Shown one piece after another: positions 18,558 through 26,151 of a stretch of 64,000 nt of DNA. Source of the stretch: Porticoccus sp041395745. Its GTDB lineage: Bacteria > Pseudomonadota > Gammaproteobacteria > Pseudomonadales > Porticoccaceae. A program made the translations under genes and the position numbers. Positions within the stretch are counted from its first letter, which is position 1. The number at the start of each line of letters is the position of its first letter. The notes beneath the pieces were generated by a model that was not told the DNA's origin, did no database searches, and worked only from the letters and a program-made list of their open reading frames with translations. Where the stretch lies: the NCBI GenBank assembly GCA_041395745.1, contig JAWKZV010000001.1, forward strand, positions 248,001 through 312,000, given 5' to 3'.

Positions 18558-18632
18558 TCCGATTTTTTATCAACCGGAAGCCATGATGGTTGCCGGTCAA
18601 CAACAACCAAAAGACTCATGAAGAGGTGAAAG

Positions 18633-19054
18633 ATGAAACTTGCAAGAGCGATGGTGGCAACAGCCGCACTGGTGTTTACCCCGGTTTTGATGGCAGGGGA
18701 AACGCCTGCACCTGAAGGTGCCAAGGCCTATATTATTTCTCCCGCTGACGGTGCAACGGTCAGCAGTCCGGTAACTGTGCAGTTTGGTCTCAGCGGTATT
18801 GGGGTGGCTCCCGCCGGCATCGAAAAGGAAAAAACCGGCCATCACCATTTGCTGATTGATGTCAAAGAACTTCCGGACATGAATAGTCCCATTCCTGGTG
18901 ATGAGCATCACCGCCACTTTGGTGGTGGTCAGACCGAGGTGAGTATCGATCTGCCGCCGGGACAACATACCCTGCAACTGCTGCTGGGTGATCACCACCA
19001 CATTCCCCACAACCCCCGGTGCTCTCCGAACCGGTGACCATTACCGTCAATTGA
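18633..19054 (+). CDS. DUF4399 periplasmic protein, 3' end frameshifted
   Basis: A secreted protein of about 140 residues with an N-terminal signal peptide (ends ...TPVLMAGE). The DUF4399 core is rich in His/Pro: PADGATVSSPVTVQFGLSG, then HHHLLID and DEHHRHFGGGQTE, ending in LQLLLGDHHHIPHNP. As printed it stops at 19037 after NPRCSPNR; adding one C to the five-C run at 19013-19017 gives NPPVLSEPVTITVN and a stop at 19054, the expected family end. Histidine richness suggests metal binding, but the function is unknown. Located between bolA and ompW. Confidence 0.75.
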
Positions 19055-19064
19055 TCTGGCTCAA
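19051..19064 (+). promoter_or_regulatory. Fnr/Anr box 1 upstream of ompW
   Basis: TTGATCTGGCTCAA matches the TTGATNNNNATCAA consensus at 9 of 10 specified positions. Its centre (19057.5) is 32 bases, about three helical turns, upstream of box 2. It overlaps the corrected stop of the DUF4399 gene. An anr/fnr gene lies 0.9 kb away. Confidence 0.55.
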
Positions 19065-19082
19065 TTAAGCGGCTTCATTTAC

Positions 19083-19096
19083 TTAATCCAGATCAA
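19083..19096 (+). promoter_or_regulatory. Fnr/Anr box 2 upstream of ompW
   Basis: TTAATCCAGATCAA matches TTGATNNNNATCAA at 9 of 10 positions. With a -10-like TTTACT at 19119-19124, the start of transcription would be near 19131, placing this box at -41.5, the classical position for class II activation by Fnr. OmpW is Fnr-controlled in E. coli. Confidence 0.6.
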
Positions 19097-19100
19097 GTGA

Positions 19101-19147
19101 GGGTAGTACCTAAACTGGTTTACTACTCCTGTGTTTAGGTACTACCC
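19101..19147. repeat. Perfect 15-bp inverted repeat in the ompW promoter
   Basis: Left arm GGGTAGTACCTAAAC (19101-19115) and right arm GTTTAGGTACTACCC (19133-19147) are exact reverse complements, separated by 17 bases. Arm centres are 32 bases apart. The repeat spans the inferred -10 and start site, so it looks more like an operator for a dimeric regulator than a terminator; if transcription starts further upstream it would form a leader stem-loop just before the ribosome site. Regulator unknown. Confidence 0.75.
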
Positions 19148-19162
19148 CTGTGGAGAAAGTAA

Positions 19163-19864
19163 ATGAAAAAACAAACAGCGTTATCACTGGCTATCAATGC
19201 AGTATTGGCCGGCTCCTTGTTGATGGGTGCCACAGCGGCGATGGCGTACCAGCCCGGTGATTTTATTGTTCGCGCCGGTGCGGCGCTTGTTGATCCTAAC
19301 GACGATAGCGACGCTCTTGCGCTTAATGGTAATCCCGCCCAGTGGCCTGGTAGTGAGGCTGAAGTGGATGATGATACCCAGTTGGGCATCACCTTCACCT
19401 ATATGATCAATGAACACTGGGGCGTCGGCCTTCTTGCCGCCACTCCTTTTGAGCACGATATTGAGGCTGATTTGGGGAATGGAACTAAGTTGGATGCAGG
19501 TTCTACCAAGCACCTGCCTCCGACCCTGACTCTGCAATACTTCCCTATGGCTGCTGACTCCAAATTCCAGCCATACGTTGGCGCTGGCATCAATTACACT
19601 AATTTTTTCCAGGAAGACGTTGATAGTGAGCTGGAAACAGCTTTGGGTGGACATGCCAGCATGGAATTGGATGATTCTTGGGGCGTAGCTTTCCAAGTAG
19701 GTATGGATTACATGCTTGACGAGCACTGGCTGATCAATGCCAGCATCTGGTACCTGGATATTGATACTGATGCCAAAATTAAGTCTGTAAGTGGTAATGT
19801 TGTTAAAACTGATGTGGATATCGACCCCATGGTGTACATGGTAGGTATCGGCTACAAGTTCTGA
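19163..19864 (+). CDS. ompW: Outer membrane protein OmpW
   Basis: OmpW is an eight-stranded beta-barrel for small hydrophobic molecules. It has 233 residues: a signal peptide cut after ...TAAMA, the family start YQPGDFIVRAGAALVDPNDD, alternating amphipathic strands, and the terminal barrel signature ending in aromatic Phe (VGIGYKF). Upstream are two Fnr/Anr boxes and a perfect inverted repeat; downstream is a strong terminator, so it is a single-gene unit. Confidence 0.96.
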   Translation: MKKQTALSLAINAVLAGSLLMGATAAMAYQPGDFIVRAGAALVDPNDDSDALALNGNPAQWPGSEAEVDDDTQLGITFTYMINEHWGVGLLAATPFEHDIEADLGNGTKLDAGSTKHLPPTLTLQYFPMAADSKFQPYVGAGINYTNFFQEDVDSELETALGGHASMELDDSWGVAFQVGMDYMLDEHWLINASIWYLDIDTDAKIKSVSGNVVKTDVDIDPMVYMVGIGYKF

Positions 19865-19889
19865 TCAGCAGTCAGTCATAAAACCAGAA

Positions 19890-19914
19890 AGCCGGGCATT
19901 TGCCCGGCTTTTTT
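19890..19914 (+). terminator. Rho-independent terminator after ompW
   Basis: GCCGGGCA and TGCCCGGC form a GC-rich stem followed by TTTTTT. It lies between the convergent ompW and anr genes. Confidence 0.9.
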
Positions 19915-19946
19915 ATTGTGAATTTGTTGCGAATTAACTCGGGTGA

Positions 19947-20660
19947 TTAGTTGGCCAGTTGGCGGAGCTTGCCCAGGTCAAGCACCTCGATTTCCTTTTT
20001 ATCCACTTGCAGGATGTCCTGCTTCTGGAAGCGGCCAAATACCCGACTGACAGTTTCCACAGTGAGTCCCAGATAGTTACCGATATCTGCCCTGGACATG
20101 GGCAGGCGGAAACGGGTTGGGGACAACTTGCGACGGAGATTGCGGTTGGAAATACTCATCAACAGTGTGGCAACCCGCTCTTCCGCACTGTTTTTACTGA
20201 GCAGGGCGATCAGATGCTGATCGTTGGTAATTTCCATGCTCATCAACTGGAAGAAATGCCGTTGCAGGGAGGGGATGGCAATACTCAGCTCTTGCAGTCG
20301 GTTGAAGGGAATTTCGCACACAGCGGCCGTTTCCAGGGCCAACGCAGAGTTGGTGTAGCGGTTTTGGCCGATGCCGTCCATGCCAAAAATTTCACCCGGC
20401 AGGTGAAAACCGGTTACCTGCTCAATGCCATCGTTGCTGACGGTATAGCTCTTAACCGAACCGCTGCGCACAGCGTATACAGACCGGAATTCCTCGCCGG
20501 CGTGATAAATGTGGTTGTCACGCTGTAAAGGTCGACCCCGCTGGATAATCTCATCCAAACGTTCCACCTCCTTGGCCTGTAATGCCAGGGGCAGGCAGAG
20601 CGCATTCATACGGCAGTCGCCGCAGCTCACATCAGTGTTGTGAGGGCATTTGGCTTCCAT
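19947..20660 (-). CDS. anr: Fnr/Anr-type anaerobic transcription regulator
   Basis: A 237-residue CRP/FNR regulator that senses oxygen through a [4Fe-4S] cluster. The N-terminal cysteines C13, C16 and C22 (SCGDCRMNALC) and the internal Cys in AAVCEIPF (about 115) match the four FNR ligands. A cyclic-nucleotide-like beta roll and dimer helix follow, then the recognition helix TVETVSRVFGRF with the E..SR residues that read TTGAT. Sites of that type occur upstream of ompW and of the stress-protein gene. The divergence order with the HemN-like gene mirrors anr-hemN in Pseudomonas. Confidence 0.95.
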   Translation of the reverse strand: MEAKCPHNTDVSCGDCRMNALCLPLALQAKEVERLDEIIQRGRPLQRDNHIYHAGEEFRSVYAVRSGSVKSYTVSNDGIEQVTGFHLPGEIFGMDGIGQNRYTNSALALETAAVCEIPFNRLQELSIAIPSLQRHFFQLMSMEITNDQHLIALLSKNSAEERVATLLMSISNRNLRRKLSPTRFRLPMSRADIGNYLGLTVETVSRVFGRFQKQDILQVDKKEIEVLDLGKLRQLAN

Positions 20661-20744
20661 TGAATCTATCCCGAACGGTTAACGACGGGAATTATATCGG
20701 TGAACTACCTGCGGGTCATCCCGGGCGATCTAAAGTTGGATATT

Positions 20745-21899
20745 CTAAGAATCCTGAAGGTTTCTGCACAGGGTGTGCAGATGATCTAGACCGCTTTCCG
20801 TGAGTGCCAGTTTCTCTTGGTCGCGCTGCACCCAGCCTTTGCTAACGGCATTTGCCAGCGTTGTCTGGACTGCCCTGGTCAGTTTGGATTGACTACTGGA
20901 TTCCGGCCAGTGAATGGTGTGGGTACAGAGCAGTTGACTGACCAGTAGCCAGGGATAGGGTTTTTGCTGGCAGTCAGGATAGAGGCCGCTGCAACAAACC
21001 GGCAGTTGTTTGCCGCTGACCTGGTTGCGGTAACGTTCTGCCCGTTCGGTGTTCTGATAATAACCGTTGCCAAGTTTGCCCAATGCCCCGAGTCCAATCC
21101 CCAGCCAGTCTGTCGTGTAGAGGGAGCATAGCCCCCAGGGTGTGTATTGGAGGTTGTTCTGTTGCTGGAGCTGCATCAGAGGATGATTCAGCGTGACGAA
21201 AAAACGATCCCCTAACAACTGATAGTGATGTTCGCGCATGAGATTCGCGACTTGGCTCAGTGGTATAGGGGTATCCATTTCATCCAGATGGCAAATTTCA
21301 ATCATTCCCGGATTATGCCTGGTCAGGGTTCCCAACCAACAGGACAGGGTGTCCGGGTCGGCATCCCTTGCATTCAGTCGGTACCACCTTTCCTGGAAAC
21401 GGTACTCATCAACGAGATCCAGAACACTGGAGATATGTTGTTTCTCCGGAGGAATGGCCGCCGCCATGGCAAGTAGAATGTGGTTGAAACGAAGCCCTTT
21501 CATCAGTGCCAGATTGCCGGGGGTGACATCGGCAACCTCGCATTCGAAACCTGACTCTCCAACGGTTCCGCTGCTCGACGGAAACGTCAGATTGCAGTGG
21601 AAAGCCAGTTCAGTGAGTTCCCCGGCTTTCATTCTCCGCAATGGCGATCCGCGAAACCAGATTTTGCTCAATTTGCGATGCTGAAATCGCTTCGCATAAA
21701 GAGAGACTTCTTTTTCCAGCAACTCTGCATAGTCTTGATCAGATTGTTCCGGAAAAAACAGGTTGAGCGCCAGCGGAGCTATTGCAGATTCCTTGGGGAA
21801 TAGCACTTCCTGGCGACAATTGACCAACGGTTTTAGGAAGCCCTCCTCAATGGGGGTTTGAACGTTGAAGTGGATATCTGATGCTTGGTTCCCGTACAT
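20745..21899 (-). CDS. HemN-like protein lacking the radical-SAM cysteines
   Basis: A 384-residue protein from the ATG at 21899 (MYGNQASDIHF); the frame is open to 21962. The scaffold follows oxygen-independent coproporphyrinogen III oxidase: PLALNLFFPE in place of the PLSLYVHVPFC strand, WFRGSP (81-86) in place of the FGGGTP loop, GLRFNHILL in place of ELGFNRVSL, and a C-terminal YTTDWLGIGLGALGKLGNGYYQN segment. The CxxxCxxC stretch after the first strand is missing, as if deleted, so it should not bind the 4Fe-4S cluster or cleave SAM. It probably has a non-catalytic or altered role. It lies upstream of anr on the same strand. Confidence 0.75.
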   Translation of the reverse strand: MYGNQASDIHFNVQTPIEEGFLKPLVNCRQEVLFPKESAIAPLALNLFFPEQSDQDYAELLEKEVSLYAKRFQHRKLSKIWFRGSPLRRMKAGELTELAFHCNLTFPSSSGTVGESGFECEVADVTPGNLALMKGLRFNHILLAMAAAIPPEKQHISSVLDLVDEYRFQERWYRLNARDADPDTLSCWLGTLTRHNPGMIEICHLDEMDTPIPLSQVANLMREHHYQLLGDRFFVTLNHPLMQLQQQNNLQYTPWGLCSLYTTDWLGIGLGALGKLGNGYYQNTERAERYRNQVSGKQLPVCCSGLYPDCQQKPYPWLLVSQLLCTHTIHWPESSSQSKLTRAVQTTLANAVSKGWVQRDQEKLALTESGLDHLHTLCRNLQDS

Positions 21900-21962
21900 A
21901 ACTGTGCAATGAATAACGGTTATCACTGTGGCTAACACTAACCCGGCGTGCCCTGGCGCCAC

Positions 21963-21976
21963 ATGATGTGGGTCAA
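21963..21976 (+). promoter_or_regulatory. Fnr/Anr box upstream of the stress-protein gene
   Basis: ATGATGTGGGTCAA matches TTGATNNNNATCAA at 8 of 10 positions. A -10 hexamer TATACT at 22000-22005 places the transcription start near 22011-22012, with the box centre at about -41.5. This is a class II Fnr/Anr promoter layout. The box could also serve the divergent HemN-like gene. Confidence 0.6.
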
Positions 21977-22041
21977 ATCAGCGTTTTGTTTCAGCGGTCT
22001 ATACTGATCCTGAAACCATCGGGGTAAGGAAGGAGTCTGTC

Positions 22042-22914
22042 GTGAAGAATCTGTTACTGGTAGTCAATCGGGTCCCCGTAGAGGTTTCCCTGATGCTCAG
22101 GGCGAAGGCCATGGCGGATGCATTAAGTGCCCGTTTATATCTCTACCATGCTGTCTACGATCCCATAGAGGAAATCAATAAATATGTCGGGCTGGATAAC
22201 TTCTCGGAAGTCCGTGATGAGATGGTTCGGGAGCGTCAGTCACTGATTGAGTGTCAATTGGATGACGTGATGGACCACCACAATTGTCGTGCGGAGTGGT
22301 GCAAGCGAGGCTCAGAAGGGGTAGTGGCTTGGGCCGAAAACATCAGCGCCGACGCTATCCTAATGGAGATGAATCTAGACCACGGACTGGGTGCCCTGGT
22401 CCATACGCCAGATGATTGGAATCTGCTGCGCAGGGCTTCCTGCCCGGTCATGGTCTTGGCTCCAGGGGAACATCCAGTGACCAGCGTGGTGGCGGCTGTG
22501 GACTGCCTGGATACCAGTGAGCAACAGGTACAATTGACCGCCCGCATCCTCGACAATGCTCGTGCCATGGCCAAGGTATTTCATGCACCACTCAATGTGG
22601 TGTCAGTGCTGCCAGCTTCACCCATGAAGTTGGCAATCGAGGCGAGGGTGCCAGACTCCCTGAACGTCTTATCCGTACTGGAACAGTGCAGTATCGACCA
22701 GCTGCAGGCGGTTCTCGATCAGTTGGGTATCGAGGCAGAAGAACTTCAGGTGCTGGAAGGCAACCCGGAAAAAATTCTGGCGGAAGAGGCGGCCAAGGGT
22801 GGTTTACTGGTTATTGGCAGCAGCGCGCGCAAGGGTCTCGCGGGGACGCTGCTGGGCAATACTGCTGAACGTATTTTACATAGGGTTCAGGGGGATATCC
22901 TGGTCGTCAATTGA
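22042..22914 (+). CDS. Tandem universal stress protein (UspA family)
   Basis: A 290-residue protein with two Usp domains, as in UspE and the Anr-induced Usp proteins of Pseudomonas. The first domain starts KNLLLVVNRVPVEVSLML; the second ends with GLLVIGSSARKGLAGTLLGN and TAERIL, a Usp nucleotide-binding glycine pattern. GTG at 22042 follows AAGGAAGG. An Fnr/Anr box at -41.5 indicates induction at low oxygen. Family members aid survival without oxygen; a precise activity is unknown. Confidence 0.9.
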   Translation: MKNLLLVVNRVPVEVSLMLRAKAMADALSARLYLYHAVYDPIEEINKYVGLDNFSEVRDEMVRERQSLIECQLDDVMDHHNCRAEWCKRGSEGVVAWAENISADAILMEMNLDHGLGALVHTPDDWNLLRRASCPVMVLAPGEHPVTSVVAAVDCLDTSEQQVQLTARILDNARAMAKVFHAPLNVVSVLPASPMKLAIEARVPDSLNVLSVLEQCSIDQLQAVLDQLGIEAEELQVLEGNPEKILAEEAAKGGLLVIGSSARKGLAGTLLGNTAERILHRVQGDILVVN

Positions 22915-22917
22915 TTG

Positions 22918-22943
22918 CAATGGGCGTCGCTTCAGCCCCATTA
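22918..22943. terminator. Possible shared terminator between usp and msrA
   Basis: AATGGG...CCCATT arms with a GC-rich middle lie in the 26-base gap between convergent genes, followed by AAAA on the + strand. Weak in both directions. Confidence 0.3.
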
Positions 22944-23540
22944 AAACGGCAGTGCTTTGTCTTTCCACAATTGCTTCAGACGCACGTCGCGGCCGCAGCC
23001 ATTGCGGTAGTAATGGTATTTGAGAGGATTTTTGGTGTAGTAATCCTGATGGTATTCCTCTGCGGGATAGAAGGCTCCTGCAGGTAGTACCCGGGTCACG
23101 ATGGGTTTGTCACCGAACAGCTTGCTATCGACAAGGGCCTGCCTACTGGTTTCTGCGGTGGCTCGCTGTGCTTCGTTCAGATAAAAAATGGCGGTTAGGT
23201 ATTGGCTGCCACGGTCACAAAACTGCCCCTTGCCGTTGAGCGGGTCGATATTGGTCCAGTAGGTTTTCAGCAGGGTTTCATAGCTGATCTTGGTTGGATC
23301 ATAGGTGATTTCAACCGCCTCAAAATGTCCGGTTCCCCCAGCTGAGACTTCGTAATAGCCAGGATTATCTTTTGTGCCGCCGGTGTAACCGGACACTGTG
23401 GTGATGACGCCATCCAGCTTGTCGAAGGGTGGTTCCATGCACCAAAAACAGCCGCCGGCAAAGATGGCTTTTTCTGTCGCCGCCTGAGCCGGGAGGACAG
23501 CCAGAAGAAACAGGCTCAAGAGCAGGGTTCTTACATACAT
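22941..23540 (-). CDS. msrA: Peptide methionine (S)-S-oxide reductase MsrA, exported
   Basis: MsrA repairs oxidised methionine. From the ATG at 23540 it has 199 residues: a signal peptide (MYVRTLLLSLFLLAVLPAQA), then the catalytic motif GGCFWC, the conserved HFEAVEITYDP region, and DRGSQY. The signal peptide indicates a periplasmic enzyme. A longer frame to 23759 exists but the signal-peptide start is far more convincing. It is divergent from the DUF2817 peptidase gene. Confidence 0.93.
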   Translation of the reverse strand: MYVRTLLLSLFLLAVLPAQAATEKAIFAGGCFWCMEPPFDKLDGVITTVSGYTGGTKDNPGYYEVSAGGTGHFEAVEITYDPTKISYETLLKTYWTNIDPLNGKGQFCDRGSQYLTAIFYLNEAQRATAETSRQALVDSKLFGDKPIVTRVLPAGAFYPAEEYHQDYYTKNPLKYHYYRNGCGRDVRLKQLWKDKALPF

Positions 23541-23696
23541 GGTGAGGGATTCCTCAAAGCGGGTGTCGACGGTTTTGACAGGATTGTCAGGTCGGGGTTC
23601 ATTTTCGTACTTCAGTTGGCGATGAAAAGGCGTTGAAGTCCACTTACCTGACATCAGCTTTCCGGCTATGATCGGAGTAGTTTTCAGGAATCTGAT

Positions 23697-24788
23697 ATGT
23701 CCTGCCACGTTGCCCTCCAGCAATTTTCCTCCGGTGTTTTTCCCGACAGTTACCAGCATGCCTGTACCCTATGGGAGAAAGCGCTGGAGCAACTTCCCAT
23801 GGCGGTTCAGCGCCGTGATTTCTTTTGCACCCCGGAGTCAGATTTAAGATGTCAAACCGCCTGGCTGGGATCGTCAGAGGCGCACAATGTACTGGTTGTT
23901 ATCGCCGCTACCCATGGCGTGGAGGGCTTTGCCGGAACCGCTGCCCAGGTGGACTGGTTCGAGCTGTTGGCTGCCGAGGCCATACATTTACCAGCGTCGA
24001 CCGCGATTTTGTGTATTCATGCTCTCAATCCCTGGGGATATGCTCACAGTCGCCGCTGTGATGGACAGGGTATCGACGTCAATCGCAACTTCATCGACTT
24101 TTCCAGGCCTCTTCCGGAAAACCCGGGTTATCAAACATTGCGACCGCTGCTGGCAATTTCGGACAAACATGAACGTGCTGCAGCACTGGCGGACTTTGTT
24201 TCGCGAGTTGGCCAACGGGACTATGAGATTGCATTCAGTGGTGGGCAGTACACAGATCCGACCGGTCCGTTCTTCGGTGGAACCGCTCCCAGCTTCAGCC
24301 GTCATGTCATCGAATGCCTGATGGAAGAGCACAACCTGTCGGGAAAGCGGTTAGCTGTGGTGGATGTGCACACTGGGCTTGGCCCTTATGGTTATGGTGA
24401 GGTGATCTGCGATCATCCCTGTGGGAGTGAGTCGGCGAAAACAGCGTTTGACTGGTATGGCCCCGGTTGTGGGTTGCCGGATGTCGGCAGCTCCAGTTCG
24501 GTTCCCAAGCTGGGTCTGCTGGACTACGCCTGGCACCACATCCTGTCCGGAGACAGCTGCTTTGTGACGCTGGAGTTTGGCACCTTTGGCACAGAGTCGC
24601 TGTTCGATGTGCTATATCAGGAGGCCTGCGTATGGGCTTCTGGAAATGCGACCGATATGGAGAAAGAAGAGCTGGGCGTTGCTATGCGAGCACATTTCTA
24701 TCCCGGGGAGCAGGGTTGGCGGGAAGCAGTTATCTTTCGGTCCCGACAGGTTTTTCTTCAGGCGCTGAATGGAGTTTCCGGCGGATGA
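23697..24788 (+). CDS. DUF2817 (M14-like) metallopeptidase family protein
   Basis: A 363-residue protein of the DUF2817 group of M14-type zinc carboxypeptidases. Zinc ligand candidates are H73 and E76 in THGVEGFAG; DVNRNF, DVHTGLG and TLEFGTFG are the other conserved motifs (third ligand in DVHTG, catalytic Glu in TLEFG). No signal peptide is seen, so it is probably cytoplasmic. Its TGA overlaps the ATG of the next gene (ATGA), which encodes an acetyltransferase-peptidase fusion, so they are likely a functional pair. Confidence 0.88.
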   Translation: MSCHVALQQFSSGVFPDSYQHACTLWEKALEQLPMAVQRRDFFCTPESDLRCQTAWLGSSEAHNVLVVIAATHGVEGFAGTAAQVDWFELLAAEAIHLPASTAILCIHALNPWGYAHSRRCDGQGIDVNRNFIDFSRPLPENPGYQTLRPLLAISDKHERAAALADFVSRVGQRDYEIAFSGGQYTDPTGPFFGGTAPSFSRHVIECLMEEHNLSGKRLAVVDVHTGLGPYGYGEVICDHPCGSESAKTAFDWYGPGCGLPDVGSSSSVPKLGLLDYAWHHILSGDSCFVTLEFGTFGTESLFDVLYQEACVWASGNATDMEKEELGVAMRAHFYPGEQGWREAVIFRSRQVFLQALNGVSGG

Positions 24789-25900
24789 GTGAAGTTCGCG
24801 TTCGTGAAGTGACAGAAGAGGATCTGCCGGCCCTACTGCGCCTGGAAAAAAAGTGCTTCCGTACCGACAGGCTTAGCCGCAGGAGTTTCCGCCACTGGAT
24901 TCACGCCAAACACGGCTCGTTTATTGTCGCCGAGCTGGACGGGCAGGTGGTGGGATACAGCCTGATTATCTTTTTCCGGGGCACTGTTCTGGCGAGGCTC
25001 TATTCCATTGCCATCGATCCGGATCATCGCGGTGTTGGTATCGCCAGGAAGCTGATGGTGGAAGGGGAGCATATCAGCATGGAAGAGGGACGGGTCTTCC
25101 TGCGCCTTGAAGTGAGCGTGGATAACCACGCAGCGATCGCTCTCTACAAATCCATGGGTTACCAGCCCTTCGGTATCTATCGGAATTACTACGAGGACAA
25201 CAATGACGCCCTGCGCATGCAGAAATGCATCCGCACAGTGCCACCTATAGCTGAAAACCGCGCTATTCCCTGGATACAGCAGACCACCAATTTCACCTGT
25301 GGGCCGGCGGCGCTGATGATGGCCATGCGAGGGCTATCCAAGGGCTACCAACCTACCCAGCATGAGGAACTGCAGATCTGGCGCGAGGCCACCACCATCT
25401 TCATGACGTCGGGGCATGGCGGCTGTCATCCTATTGGGCTGGCACTGGCCGCGAGGCAGAGGGGCTACGGCGTCAAGGTCTGGCTTAACACGGATACTCC
25501 GCTGTTTGTGGACAGTGTGCGAGACGACAACAAGAAGCGGGTGATAGAACTGGTTCACCAGGATTTTGTGGCCCAGGCAAAGGTGGAAAACATCAAGATT
25601 CGCCACCGGGATTTCCGCCATACGGACCTGATCAACGAATTCAAGAAGGGAAATCTGCCGATTATTCTCATCAGCACTTACCGTATGGATGGCCGCAAAG
25701 CGCCTCACTGGGTAACGATGAGTGGTTATGACGAGGACTGTCTGTACGTGCACGACCCCGACCCCAATCCCGATGAACAGAGTGCCAGCGGCCTCGATAA
25801 CCAGCATCTGCCTATCGCCCACGAGGATTTCCTGAAAATGTCCCGTTTTGGGCGCAATCCCATTCGCACGGCAGTCATCCTTAAAAAACCGGACTTATAG
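24785..25900 (+). CDS. GNAT acetyltransferase - peptidase C39-like fusion
   Basis: A 371-residue two-domain protein. Residues 1-150 form a RimI-like GNAT domain with the acetyl-CoA loop DHRGVGIARKL (80-90) and the SVDNHAAIALYKSMGY strand. Residues about 160-370 resemble peptidase family C39: TCGPAALMMA with the candidate nucleophile C172, and HWVTMSGYD with H308 followed by VHDPDP. The start ATG overlaps the stop of the DUF2817 gene. Similar fusions in gammaproteobacteria lie beside RimK-type ligases, but no ligase is present in this window. The substrate is unknown. Confidence 0.88.
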   Translation: MSEVRVREVTEEDLPALLRLEKKCFRTDRLSRRSFRHWIHAKHGSFIVAELDGQVVGYSLIIFFRGTVLARLYSIAIDPDHRGVGIARKLMVEGEHISMEEGRVFLRLEVSVDNHAAIALYKSMGYQPFGIYRNYYEDNNDALRMQKCIRTVPPIAENRAIPWIQQTTNFTCGPAALMMAMRGLSKGYQPTQHEELQIWREATTIFMTSGHGGCHPIGLALAARQRGYGVKVWLNTDTPLFVDSVRDDNKKRVIELVHQDFVAQAKVENIKIRHRDFRHTDLINEFKKGNLPIILISTYRMDGRKAPHWVTMSGYDEDCLYVHDPDPNPDEQSASGLDNQHLPIAHEDFLKMSRFGRNPIRTAVILKKPDL

Positions 25901-26151
25901 CCCGATCATTTACTATCAAAGTCCTAGCGGAGGTCACAATGGCCTATGTGGACTGTCCAAGTAAGTTGCGCCTGTTTCATCTGCGCTCCCCGAAAAAAGT
26001 TACTCCTCCGATCAACAGTTCCATGGATGGTCCGGGTACAGCATGCCTGTTAAGCCTGGACTGGATATCGGATTGTGCAGGGCAGTTGAGCCGTGCCGCG
26101 TGCGAGACTGATATACACTGATTAAAAGTCGGGGCCGAAAAGGCGATAAAA

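Noticed and set aside
18557..18621. A novel C-terminal extension of BolA
   Set aside because: One missing C restores the normal BolA end; the extension is a frameshift product.
25939..26121. A 60-codon frame between the C39 fusion and mgtE
   Set aside because: No ribosome site of note, Cys-rich and unlike any family I know; the ATG does follow GGAGG at a distance, but composition is more like spacer.
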